DNA of 64,000 nt from NCBI GenBank assembly GCA_014655195.1, contig BNBH01000003.1, forward strand, positions 186,001 through 250,000. Reading direction: 5' to 3'. The notes under the pieces were generated by a model. It saw nothing but the letters and a program-made list of their open reading frames with translations, ran no database searches and was not told the origin of the DNA. The stretch comes from Streptomyces cellulosae (GTDB taxonomy: Bacteria > Actinomycetota > Actinomycetes > Streptomycetales > Streptomycetaceae). Below, in pieces: positions 40,824-49,670 of the stretch; the stretch's first letter is position 1; each line of letters opens with the position of its first letter. The translations under genes and the position numbers were made by a program.

Positions 40824-41426
40824 TCACGCCCCCGTCTTCTTCGCGGCCTTGGCCGCCTTCGCCGCCGCCTTCATCTCCTGCTTGTGCGCCCGCACCTTCG
40901 CCAGCGACTCCGGGCCCGTGATGTCCGCGACCGAGCGGAAGGACTCCTCCTCGCCGTACGGGCCGGCCGCCTCCCGCCAGCCCTCGGGGCGCACGCCGAG
41001 CTGCTTGCCCAGCAGGGCGAGGAAGATCTGCGCCTTCTGCTTGCCGAACCCGGGCAGGTCCTGGAGCCGCTTCAGCAGCTCCTTGCCGTCGTCGACGCCC
41101 CGCCAGACGGCCTCGGCGTCACCGTCGTAGTGCTCGACGAGGTACTGGCACAGCTGCTGGATGCGGCCGGCCATGGACCCCGGGTAGCGGTGCACCGCGG
41201 GCTTCTCGGAGAGCAGCGCGGCGAACGCCTCGGGGTCGTACGCGGCGATCTCGTGCGCGTCGAGGTCGTCCGAGCCGAGCCGCTGCGCGATCGTGGCCGG
41301 GCCCTTGAACGCCCATTCCATCGGGATCTGCTGGTCCAGCAGCATCCCGATCAGCGCGGCGAGCGGGCTGCGGCCCAGCAGCCGGTCGGCGTCGGGGTCC
41401 TGGGCGAGGTGCAGTGTGACGTCCAT
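40824..41426 (-). CDS. HhH-GPD-type base-excision repair protein
   Basis: A 200-residue protein with an EndoIII/AlkA-like core: LAALIGMLLDQQIPMEWAFKGPATIAQRLG, then the helix-hairpin-helix LLKRLQDLPGFGKQKAQIFLALLG. The following segment reads GVRPEGWREAAG where active glycosylases usually carry the catalytic Asp (V-x-D-T-H), so activity may be altered or absent. There is no Fe-S Cys cluster. A Lys/Ala-rich C-terminal tail (KAAAKAAKAAKKTGA) may bind DNA. GGGGGC precedes the ATG. Confidence 0.78.
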   Translation of the reverse strand: MDVTLHLAQDPDADRLLGRSPLAALIGMLLDQQIPMEWAFKGPATIAQRLGSDDLDAHEIAAYDPEAFAALLSEKPAVHRYPGSMAGRIQQLCQYLVEHYDGDAEAVWRGVDDGKELLKRLQDLPGFGKQKAQIFLALLGKQLGVRPEGWREAAGPYGEEESFRSVADITGPESLAKVRAHKQEMKAAAKAAKAAKKTGA

Positions 41427-41470
41427 GCCCCCGATGATCGCGCGTCGCCCCGTTGATCGCGCGTCGCGGG

Positions 41471-42193
41471 TCAGCTCGCGCGCCAGTACCCGAGCGCCTG
41501 CACCCGCTGCTTGGGCAGGCCCAGCTCCTTGCGGACGAAGGCGCCCAGCGCGCGGGTGGTCGCGGTGTCGCAGGCGATCCACACGTACGGGTCCGCCCCG
41601 GACGCCAGCAGGCCGGGCAGTTCGGCGCGGACGCGCTCCAGCAGGGCCGCACCCGCGTCCCGTCGGGGCACCTCGCGCACCTCGTGCCGCGCGGGGTCGC
41701 CCGTGAACGGCAGCCCGTCCAGCGAGCCCTCGAACCAGACGGTCGCCGGGGCGTCACCCAGGGCGCCCAGCAGGGAGTTGACGGCCGGCAGCGAGGCCGG
41801 GTCGCCGACCGCATAGACATGCGACGGGGAGGGGTCCGGGCGGTCGAATCCCGTGCCCTGCACGGTCGCCTCGACGGTGTCCCCGGCCTTCGCCGCCCGC
41901 GCCCAGTCGCTGGCGCACCCCTCGTGCAGCGCGAACTCCAGCGCGAAGGTGCCGGCCTCCGGGTCGGGGTCGACCAGGGTGTACGCGCGCTGGTGCGGCT
42001 TGCCCGCGTTGTCGAACCACAGCCGTACCCACATCGTGGGGTGGACGCCGGTCGTGGCCAGCATTCCGCCGTCGGTGAAGGCGATCCGCCGGTAGTCGGC
42101 GGTGACGTCCTCGGCGCCGGTCACCGTGAACTCGAAGTCCTTCGCGCGCAGCAGTCTGAGGACCGCGCCCTCCCAACCCCGCCCCTGCCCCAT
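41471..42193 (-). CDS. Siderophore-interacting protein (FAD-binding ferric reductase)
   Basis: A 240-residue ViuB/FhuF-like SIP reductase that removes iron from ferric siderophores. FAD domain: HPTMWVRLWFDNAGKPHQRAYTLVDPDPEAGTFALEFALHEG, where RAYTLVDPD is the SIP FAD-binding signature. NAD(P)H domain: VYAVGDPASLPAVNSLL and VWIACDTATTRALGAFVRKELGL. The start at 42193 follows AAGGGTGAAGG; a GTG at 42226 is less likely. An iron box at 42239-42257 lies 46 bp upstream, so expression should rise under iron limitation. Confidence 0.88.
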   Translation of the reverse strand: MGQGRGWEGAVLRLLRAKDFEFTVTGAEDVTADYRRIAFTDGGMLATTGVHPTMWVRLWFDNAGKPHQRAYTLVDPDPEAGTFALEFALHEGCASDWARAAKAGDTVEATVQGTGFDRPDPSPSHVYAVGDPASLPAVNSLLGALGDAPATVWFEGSLDGLPFTGDPARHEVREVPRRDAGAALLERVRAELPGLLASGADPYVWIACDTATTRALGAFVRKELGLPKQRVQALGYWRAS

Positions 42194-42238
42194 CGCGCCT
42201 TCACCCTTCGCGTACGATCCCGTCACGTCACGGTTGAC

Positions 42239-42257
42239 TTAGGGGAGCCTAACCTAA
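42239..42257. promoter_or_regulatory. DmdR/IdeR-type iron box
   Basis: TTAGGGGAGCCTAACCTAA matches the actinobacterial iron-box consensus TTAGGTTAGSCTAACCTAA at 17 of 19 positions. It overlaps TTGACT (42234) and TAAAGT (42255), a plausible plus-strand promoter, and lies between divergent genes, so one repressor site may control both. Confidence 0.85.
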
Positions 42258-42274
42258 AGTGAAATGAGGGCACA

Positions 42275-44368
42275 GTGTCCGGTGCGATCTTCCGGGACCC
42301 CTGGGGGATTCCCCATCTGCGGGCGGACGGCGCGCGTGAACTCGCGCGTCTCCAGGGCCTGGTGACCGCCCGTGACCGCGGCTGGCAGATCGAGGTGGAG
42401 CGCCACCGCGCCCAGGGCACCTCGGCCTCCTTCCTCGGCGCCGGGGAGCTGTCCTGGGACGTGCTGGTCCGGCGCGCCCGGGTCGCCGACACCGCCCGCC
42501 GCTGCCTCGCCCGCCTGGAGGCACACGACCCGGAGACCGCCGACTGGATCCGGGCGTACGTCACCGGCGTCAACGAGGGCCTCGACGGGCACGACGCACC
42601 GGAGTTCGCCCGCGCCGGCGTCCTCCCCGGCCGCTGGGAGCCGTGGACGCCGCTGGCCGTGTGGCTGTCCACGCACCTCCTCTTCGCCGGCTTCCCCGCC
42701 AAGCTGTGGCGCGACCACGCCGCCGCGCGCCTCGGCTCGGACGCGGTGGGCCTGTTCGCCGCCGACGGCCCCGGCACCTCCGGCAGCAACGGCTGGCTGG
42801 TTGCGGGGGAGCGCACGGTCACCGGGCAGGCGGTCGTCGCCGGCGACCCGCACCGCTTCATCGAGGACCCCGGCGTCTACCAGCAGATCCGGCTGTCCTG
42901 CCCGGAGTTCGACGTCGTCGGCCTCGCCGTGCCCGGTGTCCCCGGCATCGCCCACTTCGGCCACGCCGGCACGGTCGCCTGGGCCATCACCAACGCCATG
43001 GCCGACTACCAGGACCTCTACCGCGAGCGGCTGCGCCGCACCGGCGCCGGCATCGAGGCGCTCGGCCCGGACGGCGTGTGGCGGCGGGCGGCCCGGCACA
43101 CCGAGACCGTCGAGGTCGCGGGCGAGGACCCCGTCGAGGTGGAGGTGATCGAGACCGAGCGGGGGCCCGTCGTCATCGGCGGCCCCGAGGGTCTCGACGG
43201 CGAGGTGCCCGAGCCGGGGGAGCCCCCGCTCGCCGTCGCCCTGCGGTACCCGCCCCGTGTCACCGGCGACCTCGGTTTCGGCGCCCTGCTGCCGCTGCTG
43301 CGGGCCCGCCGGGTCGCCGACGTGGACCGCGCCGCCGACCTGTGGGCCGAGCCCGTCAACGTCATCCTCGCCGCCGACACCGAGGGCGGCGCCCTGCACC
43401 GGGTGGCCGGCCGCGTCCCCGTGCGCTCCGACGCCAACCGCGTCCGCCTGGTGCCCGCGTGGGAACCCGGCCACGAGTGGCGCGGCTGGCACGAGACGCC
43501 CCGCGCCGGGCTCGACGACGGGGTCGCCGTGATGGCCAACCAGCGCGGTCCCGCGGCCCCGCTCGGCGTGGAGTTCGCCCCGCCGCACCGCGCCCGCCGC
43601 ATCGCCGCCCTGCTCGCCCGCCGGCACCGCTGGTCCGCCGCCGACATGGCCGCGATCCACACCGACACCCACCTCGCCTCCGCCGCGCCCCTCCTGGACC
43701 ACCTCGCCGCGCTCGACGCCCCCGACCTCACCGCACCCGCGTCCGCCCTGCGCGAGCGGCTCCTCGCCTGGGACCGGCACATGGACGCGGACAGCGCCGA
43801 CGCCGCCGTCTTCGCGGCCCTGCGCAGCGCGGTCGTGCGCCGTCTCGCCGCCGAGCCCGCCCTCGCGCCCGCCGCTGCCCCGCCGCCGTACCCGGACGTC
43901 TTCCGCCCCTGGCTCGCGCTGGTCCCGCGCATCGGGTTCGCCCTGGAGCACCTGCTCTCCGCGCGGGACCTGTTCGGCATCGACCGCCCCGCCGTCGTCC
44001 GCGCGGCCCTGGAGGAGGTGGCCGCCGCGCCGCCCGCCGGCACCTGGGGCGACACCCACCGCCTCGCGCCCTGGCGCGCCCTCCCGCCCGAGGACCCGCG
44101 GGAGGAACCCGGCCTGTCCGGCGACCACGACTGCGTCCTGTGCACCTCCGCCGTGCCCGGCGTCACCGACCTCGCCGCCCGCGGCCCCGCCGCCCGCTAC
44201 GTCTGGGACCTGGCCCGTCGCGAGGACAGCCGCTGGGTGGTGCCGCACGGCGCCTCGGGCCGCCCCGGCTCGCCCCACCACCGGGACCAGCAGCCCCTGT
44301 GGCTCGCCGGAGACCTGGCCCCGGTCGTCACCGACTGGGCGCAACTGACGAAGGAGACCGATGTCTGA
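42275..44368 (+). CDS. Penicillin-acylase-family Ntn hydrolase, cytoplasmic
   Basis: A 697-residue amidase precursor of the penicillin G acylase/PvdQ group. The N-terminal IFRDPWGIPHLRA is typical. The autocatalytic cleavage site is GTSGSNGWLVAG, making Ser171 the N-terminal nucleophile of the beta chain; GDPHR and AVMANQRGP also match. Unlike PvdQ and most relatives it has no signal peptide, so it should act inside the cell. The GTG start at 42275 follows GAGGG, 17 bp after an iron box. Coupling to a siderophore-type acyltransferase suggests it cuts an amide in siderophore synthesis or recycling. Confidence 0.85.
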   Translation: MSGAIFRDPWGIPHLRADGARELARLQGLVTARDRGWQIEVERHRAQGTSASFLGAGELSWDVLVRRARVADTARRCLARLEAHDPETADWIRAYVTGVNEGLDGHDAPEFARAGVLPGRWEPWTPLAVWLSTHLLFAGFPAKLWRDHAAARLGSDAVGLFAADGPGTSGSNGWLVAGERTVTGQAVVAGDPHRFIEDPGVYQQIRLSCPEFDVVGLAVPGVPGIAHFGHAGTVAWAITNAMADYQDLYRERLRRTGAGIEALGPDGVWRRAARHTETVEVAGEDPVEVEVIETERGPVVIGGPEGLDGEVPEPGEPPLAVALRYPPRVTGDLGFGALLPLLRARRVADVDRAADLWAEPVNVILAADTEGGALHRVAGRVPVRSDANRVRLVPAWEPGHEWRGWHETPRAGLDDGVAVMANQRGPAAPLGVEFAPPHRARRIAALLARRHRWSAADMAAIHTDTHLASAAPLLDHLAALDAPDLTAPASALRERLLAWDRHMDADSADAAVFAALRSAVVRRLAAEPALAPAAAPPPYPDVFRPWLALVPRIGFALEHLLSARDLFGIDRPAVVRAALEEVAAAPPAGTWGDTHRLAPWRALPPEDPREEPGLSGDHDCVLCTSAVPGVTDLAARGPAARYVWDLARREDSRWVVPHGASGRPGSPHHRDQQPLWLAGDLAPVVTDWAQLTKETDV

Positions 44369-44969
44369 CCCGTACGCCTCCCGCCCGGCCGTCCACGAGC
44401 AGACGGTCGGCGGCTTCGGCACCGTGCGCGTCCTGCCGCTGGACCCGGCCGCCGACGCGCCCCTGCTGCACCGCTGGGTGAGCGAGGAACGCGCCGTGTT
44501 CTGGGGCATGAACGGCCTCACCGAGCAGCAGGTCCGCGAGATCTACGCGCACATGGAGACCCTCGACACCCACCACGCGTACCTCCTCGTCAAGGACGGC
44601 GAGGCGGCCGGACTGCTCCAGACGTACGAGCCGGAGGCCGACCGGGTGGGCGAGTGCTACCCCGTCGAGCCGGGCGACATCGGCATGCACCTGCTGCTCG
44701 CGCCCCCGCAGCCGGGCGGGAGCCGCTCCGGCTGGACCGCCGGACTGGCGGCCGCCGTCTCGACGTACGTCCTGCTGGGTCTGGACCGGCGGCGGATCGT
44801 CGTCGACCCGGACGTCGCCAACGAGAAGGCGATCGCCCGGTTCGCGCGGCAGGGCTTCACCACCGGACCCCGGGTGGTGCTGCCGGAGGTGGACCTGCCG
44901 GACGTGTACCTCCCGGAGAAGCGAGCACAACTCGCGTTCCTCACGCGGGAGGTAGCCTTCGGAGGGTGA
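44361..44969 (+). CDS. IucB/MbtK-like siderophore N-acyltransferase (GNAT)
   Basis: A 202-residue acyltransferase of the group that acylates hydroxylamine or lysine side chains in siderophores. Blocks VRVLPLDPAADAPLLHRWVSEERAVFWGM, THHAYLLVKDGEAAGLLQTYEPEADRVGE, GDIGMHLLLAPP and RRIVVDPDVANEKAIARFARQGF fit the Acetyltransf_8 (RimJ/IucB) fold with the CoA-binding and catalytic His/Asp region. It overlaps the amidase gene by 8 bp and thus belongs to the iron-box operon. There is no hydroxylase or NIS synthetase in the window, so it may serve a pathway encoded elsewhere. Confidence 0.82.
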   Translation: MSDPYASRPAVHEQTVGGFGTVRVLPLDPAADAPLLHRWVSEERAVFWGMNGLTEQQVREIYAHMETLDTHHAYLLVKDGEAAGLLQTYEPEADRVGECYPVEPGDIGMHLLLAPPQPGGSRSGWTAGLAAAVSTYVLLGLDRRRIVVDPDVANEKAIARFARQGFTTGPRVVLPEVDLPDVYLPEKRAQLAFLTREVAFGG

Positions 44970-45445
44970 CCCCCGACGAGCTCGTCGCCCACTTCCGACT
45001 GGAGCCGATCCCCCGGGAGGGAGGCCGGTTCCGGCAGACCTGGGCCGGTCCCGCCCGGCCCGACGGCCGCCCCGAGGGCACCGCCATCGTCGCCCTGCTC
45101 ACCGACGCGCCCGGCGATTACTCTGCCCTGCACCGCCTGCCCGCCGACGAGACCTGGCACCACTATCTCGGCGACCCGCTGCGGATGCTGCTGCTCGCCC
45201 CCGACGGCACCAGCAGCACCCCGGTCCTCGGCCCCGACGTGCTCGGCGGCCAGCACGTCCAGCTCACCGTCCCCGCCGGCACCTGGATGGGCGCCCGCGT
45301 CGCCGACGGCGGCTCCTGGACCCTGTTCGGCTGCACGACGGCCCCCGGCTTCACCTACGACGGCTACGAACACGGCGACCCGGCCGAACTGGCTGCCCGC
45401 TACCCCGACCGGGCGGACCTCGTCGCGGAACTGGGCCGCCCGTGA
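44966..45445 (+). CDS. Cupin-domain protein (DUF985)
   Basis: A 159-residue single-cupin protein of the DUF985 family. It starts ELVAHFRLEPIPREGGRFRQTW, and has TAIVALLTDAPGDYSALHRLPADETWHHYLGDPLRMLLLAPDG and VPAGTWMGARVADGGSWTLFGCTTAPGFTYDGYE. The His/Glu residues at WHHY and the later ligand-like residues suggest a metal site. The family has unknown function, possibly sugar isomerisation. The GTG overlaps the acyltransferase stop (GTGA), placing it in the same operon. Confidence 0.8.
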   Translation: MTPDELVAHFRLEPIPREGGRFRQTWAGPARPDGRPEGTAIVALLTDAPGDYSALHRLPADETWHHYLGDPLRMLLLAPDGTSSTPVLGPDVLGGQHVQLTVPAGTWMGARVADGGSWTLFGCTTAPGFTYDGYEHGDPAELAARYPDRADLVAELGRP

Positions 45446-46221
45446 GCGGGCTGGGCGGGCGGGGACTGCTGCACGGCCAGGTCGTCCTGGTCACCGGCGC
45501 CGGCGGAGGCGTCGGCCGGGGGATCGCCCGCCGGCTCGCCGAGGAGGGCGCGGCCGTCGCGCTGCACTGCCGCACCTCCGTCGCGTCCGCCCAGAAGACG
45601 GCGGTCGCCATCCGGGACGCGGGCGGCAGGGCCGTCGTCCTGAAGGCCGACCTGACCGACGAGGACGACTGCCACCGGCTCGTCGCCGAGGCCGCCGAAC
45701 GGTTCGGCGGCCGGCTCACCGCGCTGGTCAACAACGCGGGCGTCCAGCCCGTCCAGGAGCTCGCCGGGATGACGGCGGCCGAGTGGCGCGCGGTCGTGGA
45801 CACCAACCTCACCTCCGTCTTCGCCTGCACCCAGGCGGCGGCCCGGCTGATGCGCGACCAGGGCGGCGGCTCCGTCACCCACATCGCCTCCGTCGAGGCC
45901 TGCTTCCCGGCTCCCGGCCACGCCCACTACGGCGCGTCCAAGGCCGCGGTGGTGATGCACGCCCGCTCGGCGGCCCAGGAGTACGGCCCCTGGGGCGTGC
46001 GCGTCAACACGGTGTCGCCCGGCCTGATCGACCGTGAGGGCCTGGCCGACGCCTGGCCGGAGGGCGTACGCCGCTGGCGGGAGGCGTCCGCCGTGGGCCG
46101 CCTCGGCCGCCCGGAGGACGTCGGCGACGCCTGCGTGTTCCTGGCCTCCCCGCTCGCGTCCTGGGTGACCGGCCACGACCTGGTGGTCGACGGAGGGGCG
46201 ACGTCCCGCCCGACCTGGTGA
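45442..46221 (+). CDS. SDR-family oxidoreductase
   Basis: A 259-residue classical short-chain dehydrogenase. NAD(P)-binding TGAGGGVGRGIARRLAEEGA, NNAGV (in LVNNAGVQPVQEL), catalytic Ser in HIASVEA and YGASK (Tyr and Lys), followed by RVNTVSPGLIDREG and a C-terminal VTGHDLVVDGGAT. CHCRTS after strand 2 suggests NADP preference (Arg), which is tentative. The GTG overlaps the cupin stop. It is the last gene of the iron-box operon; the substrate is unknown. Confidence 0.88.
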   Translation: MSGLGGRGLLHGQVVLVTGAGGGVGRGIARRLAEEGAAVALHCRTSVASAQKTAVAIRDAGGRAVVLKADLTDEDDCHRLVAEAAERFGGRLTALVNNAGVQPVQELAGMTAAEWRAVVDTNLTSVFACTQAAARLMRDQGGGSVTHIASVEACFPAPGHAHYGASKAAVVMHARSAAQEYGPWGVRVNTVSPGLIDREGLADAWPEGVRRWREASAVGRLGRPEDVGDACVFLASPLASWVTGHDLVVDGGATSRPTW

Positions 46222-46301
46222 ATCCCTGACCGCTGCATTGAGCGGACCGCGCGTCCCGTCCGTACTCCACCGGAGGCGAACGGCCGGGAGGCGGGTACGA
46301 C

Positions 46302-48110
46302 GTGGAGCGACGGCGCGACGGGGCGACGGGCGACCGGTCCCTGTGCCTACGGGCGCTGGTGCTGCTGGGCACCTTGCTGACGCTTCTCCTCGCGGGCGCG
46401 GCCCCGGCGAGCGCCCACGCGGCCCTGCGCGCCAGCGACCCCGAGGACGGAAGCGTCGTCAAGACGGCGCCCACGCACATCACCCTGACGTTCACCGAGT
46501 CCGTGGGCCTGCTCGAGGACTCCTTCCGGATCTACGGCCCCGACAACCGCCGCGTCCACGTGGAGGAACCCGAACACGCGGCCGGCGCCGCCGACACGGC
46601 CCGCGCCGCACTGCCCCGGGACCTCGACGAGGGCACGTACACGGTGGCGTGGCGGGTGGTCTCGGCGGACAGCCACCCGGTCTCGGGCGCGTTCACCTTC
46701 TCCGTCGGCAAGCCGTCCCCCACCCCTCCGGCGGCCCCCGCCGACCACGCCGAACACCCGGTCACCAAAAGCCTGTACGACACCGGCCGCTACCTCGCCT
46801 ACATCGCGGCGGCGCTGCTCATCGGCACGGCGGCGTTCGCGGCCCTGTGCCGCCCGCCGGACACGGGTCCGCTGCGGGCGCCGCTGCTGTTCGGCTGGTG
46901 GACGCTGCTGGTGACGACGGCGGGACTGCTGGTGCTGCGGGCGCCGTACGAGAAGGGGACGTCGCCGGGGACGGCACTGGACCTGTCGGGCTTCCCGGAC
47001 ACGCTGAGCGGCCGCCCGGGCATGGCCCTCATGACCCGCGTACTGCTGCTCCTGACGGCGGCGCCGCTCGTGCCGTTCCTGCGCAGGAGGAGTCTCCGCA
47101 CCCGAACGACGGCGGGCGCGGTCCTCTCGGTGTCGCTGGCCCTGACGTGGGCGTCGGCGGAGCACGCGTCGGCCGGGATCCAGGTGCCGGTGGCCATGAC
47201 GTCGTCGGTGCTGCACCTGCTGGCGATGGCCGCCTGGCTCGGCGGCCTCACCGCCCTCCTGCTCACCCTCCACCGGGCGCAGACACCACCGCCGTACGCG
47301 ACGGTGGCCCGCTTCTCGCGCCTGGCGTTCACGTCGGTGACGGTGCTGGTCGTCACCGGCGCGTACCAGTCCTGGCGGGGCCTGGGCTCCTGGTCCGCCC
47401 TGCCGGACACCGCGTACGGCCGCACGCTCGCGGTGAAGCTGGCGGCGACGGTGTTCCTGCTGCTCGCGGCGGCGCTGTCCCGCCGCTGGACGGCGCTGTT
47501 GGCCCGCCCGGCGGCGGCCGAGGAACGCGTACCGGCGCTGGTGGGCGCGTCGGGCCCGCCCCCCGAACCGAGGACCACGCACGTGACGCAGGTGACCACC
47601 GCCGAACCGGAAGCCGTCCACCGCCGCGCCCTGCGCCGCTCCGTCCTGGCGGAGGTGGTGGTCGCGGTGGCCGTCCTGCTGGTCACCACGGTGCTGACCG
47701 GCACACTGCCGTCCCGCGCGGAGGCGGAGGCGGCGAAGGCGCCCGAGCCGCAGGTGGCGGGCCTGCCCGGGGCGCAGGCGCTGACGGTCCCGTACGAAAC
47801 GGGGACGCCCGGCGGCAGCGGCACGGTCCAGCTCACGATGGACCCGGGCCGCGTCGGCGAGAACGGCCTCCAGGCGGTGGTCTTCGGCCCCCGGGGAGCC
47901 CTGACCGCCGTCCCGGAACTCCGCGTCACCTTCACCCTCCCGTCCAAGGACGTGGGCCCCATCGACGCACGCCTCACCGACAGGGGCGGCTACTGGGCCA
48001 CGAACGACCTCACCCTCCCCCTGGAGGGCGCCTGGACGATGAAGCTGACGGTCCGGGTGTCGGAGATCGACCAGGTGACGGTGGAGCGGGGGGTGCGGAT
48101 CACGCGGTGA
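46302..48110 (+). CDS. CopC-CopD fusion, copper resistance/uptake protein
   Basis: A 602-residue protein. A signal peptide (LVLLGTLLTLLLAGAAPASA) leads to a CopC domain beginning AHAALRASDPEDG, in which the N-terminal His and HPVSGAFTFSV are copper ligands. After a Pro linker come about eight membrane helices of a CopD/YcnJ domain (RYLAYIAAALLIGTAAF to VVVAVAVLLVTTVLTG) and a C-terminal extracellular YtkA-like region (YETGTPGGSGTVQLTMDPGRVGENGLQAVVFGPRGALTAV). It probably binds and moves copper across the membrane. GTG start, with GGCGGG-type upstream sequence. Confidence 0.87.
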   Translation: MERRRDGATGDRSLCLRALVLLGTLLTLLLAGAAPASAHAALRASDPEDGSVVKTAPTHITLTFTESVGLLEDSFRIYGPDNRRVHVEEPEHAAGAADTARAALPRDLDEGTYTVAWRVVSADSHPVSGAFTFSVGKPSPTPPAAPADHAEHPVTKSLYDTGRYLAYIAAALLIGTAAFAALCRPPDTGPLRAPLLFGWWTLLVTTAGLLVLRAPYEKGTSPGTALDLSGFPDTLSGRPGMALMTRVLLLLTAAPLVPFLRRRSLRTRTTAGAVLSVSLALTWASAEHASAGIQVPVAMTSSVLHLLAMAAWLGGLTALLLTLHRAQTPPPYATVARFSRLAFTSVTVLVVTGAYQSWRGLGSWSALPDTAYGRTLAVKLAATVFLLLAAALSRRWTALLARPAAAEERVPALVGASGPPPEPRTTHVTQVTTAEPEAVHRRALRRSVLAEVVVAVAVLLVTTVLTGTLPSRAEAEAAKAPEPQVAGLPGAQALTVPYETGTPGGSGTVQLTMDPGRVGENGLQAVVFGPRGALTAVPELRVTFTLPSKDVGPIDARLTDRGGYWATNDLTLPLEGAWTMKLTVRVSEIDQVTVERGVRITR

Positions 48111-48125
48111 CGCGACGGCGACGGG

Positions 48126-49670
48126 CTAGCTTTCCCCGGCCGGCGTCCGCTTCTCCGCGTCGGTGAACGCCCGCAGGATGCGGGCCAGTGCGTCGGGGGC
48201 GGCCGCGAGTCGGACGGGTCTGCCCTCGTCGTCCAGTTCGGCGACGTCCCAGCTCCTCGGCACGAGGTCGCCCTCACCGCCGCGTGGACGGCGGACCGAC
48301 GTGACGGTGAGCCGCCGCACCGGGATGGGGCGTGTCGCGAACCGGCCCGGGCCCGGGTGGGGTGTGACGGCGGGCCCGTCGGGGCCCAGGACGATGTGGG
48401 TGCCGAAACCGTTCGGGTTGTAGTCGGTGCACTCCAGGAAGCGAGCGGGCAGGAAGACGTCCTCGTCGTCGGGGGCGGTGTCCGTCGAGGCCGCGGGGGC
48501 CGTGGCGGGCGTACGGACACGGGTCGCGCGCACGGCCCAGAGGAACAGGGCGAGCGAGACCAGTGACCCCAGCCCGGCCCAGGCGATGTCCCGGGCGGTG
48601 TCCGGCGCCAGCGTCGGATGCCGGTAGCAGTACGGCAGCGCCCACACGGCCGTGGCGGCGAGGGCGACGGCGTACGGCGCCGACGACGGCAGGACCTCGT
48701 CGGCGGGCAGACGGCGTCCGCGACGGCGCTGCACGACCACGGCGCCCGACATGCCGGCCGCCAGCACGCACAGGGCGGCAGTCACGGTGATCCCACCGGC
48801 GGCGGGGAAGTGCTGGCGCCACACATGCTCCTCGCCGATGACCTCCCGTATCGCACCGCGCCAGACGGTGAGTTCGACACGGTCGCCGGCCTCGAACCCC
48901 TGGGCCCCTTCCCGCGACACCGCCAGCCGGTCGACCGGCCGCCCGTTGGCGAAGTAGAGGTCGCTGCTTCCCTTGGGCTTCCTCACGTCGGTGCGGGCGA
49001 TCACCGCGGACAGCGTCGTCAGGCAGTCCCGGTCGTGCTCGGAGCTTTCCGCCGCGCAGGGGACGGCCGACGTCCATGCCAGCTCGGTTTCCGCCACCAC
49101 GGGGACGAACCACGCGGCCGGCGCGGCGCCCGCGAGGAACATGGCACACATCCAGGCCGCCAGACCGACACGGCGCCCGGCCGCGCTCCCGGTGATCACG
49201 ACGAGATGTTCCGACTCGGGTGTGCCGTGCCGCCGGTGCAGCGCACGCAGCGCCTCCACGGTGTCGTCGAAGGTGTCCCGGCCCTCGGAGGACGGGCCCA
49301 CCGGCAGGGGCAGGCGCCAGACGCGACCGCCGCGCGTCACGACCTCGACGCGGTGCGTGTCGCCGTGACGCAGGTGCTGCACGTACACCCGTACGTCCGC
49401 GACGTCCTCCCACCACGCACGGCGGCGGCGCAGCAGCGTGCGGTACGACAGTCCGTCCGCGTCGGCGTGGACGCGGACGGCAGCGGCGTACGCGCCTCCC
49501 ACGCCCAGCGGGAGGAGAACGACGCCCGCGAGGACCCACACGTCGGGGACCCCGCCCGTCATCGCCAGACGGGCGACGACCAGGACCAGCCCGGCCGCGC
49601 CGGCTCCGACGAAGAACCACGGGGGCCGCTTCGACCGGGTACGGCACGTCACGTCAGGCACGCTGCTCAT
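48126..49670 (-). CDS. PH-like domain multi-pass membrane protein
   Basis: A 514-residue protein. Two N-terminal membrane helices precede a bacterial PH-like segment (VRVHADADGLSYRTLLRRRRAWWEDVADVRVYVQ). Then come a membrane helix (AAWMCAMFLAGAAPAAWFVPVV), an outer region with two Cys (VPCAAESSEHDRDC), two or three further helices and a cytoplasmic C-terminal domain that again resembles a beta-sandwich (FNPNGFGTHIVLGPDGPAV, PVRRLTVTSV). The function is unknown. It converges on the CopC-CopD gene with a 15-bp gap. Confidence 0.7.
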   Translation of the reverse strand: MSSVPDVTCRTRSKRPPWFFVGAGAAGLVLVVARLAMTGGVPDVWVLAGVVLLPLGVGGAYAAAVRVHADADGLSYRTLLRRRRAWWEDVADVRVYVQHLRHGDTHRVEVVTRGGRVWRLPLPVGPSSEGRDTFDDTVEALRALHRRHGTPESEHLVVITGSAAGRRVGLAAWMCAMFLAGAAPAAWFVPVVAETELAWTSAVPCAAESSEHDRDCLTTLSAVIARTDVRKPKGSSDLYFANGRPVDRLAVSREGAQGFEAGDRVELTVWRGAIREVIGEEHVWRQHFPAAGGITVTAALCVLAAGMSGAVVVQRRRGRRLPADEVLPSSAPYAVALAATAVWALPYCYRHPTLAPDTARDIAWAGLGSLVSLALFLWAVRATRVRTPATAPAASTDTAPDDEDVFLPARFLECTDYNPNGFGTHIVLGPDGPAVTPHPGPGRFATRPIPVRRLTVTSVRRPRGGEGDLVPRSWDVAELDDEGRPVRLAAAPDALARILRAFTDAEKRTPAGES

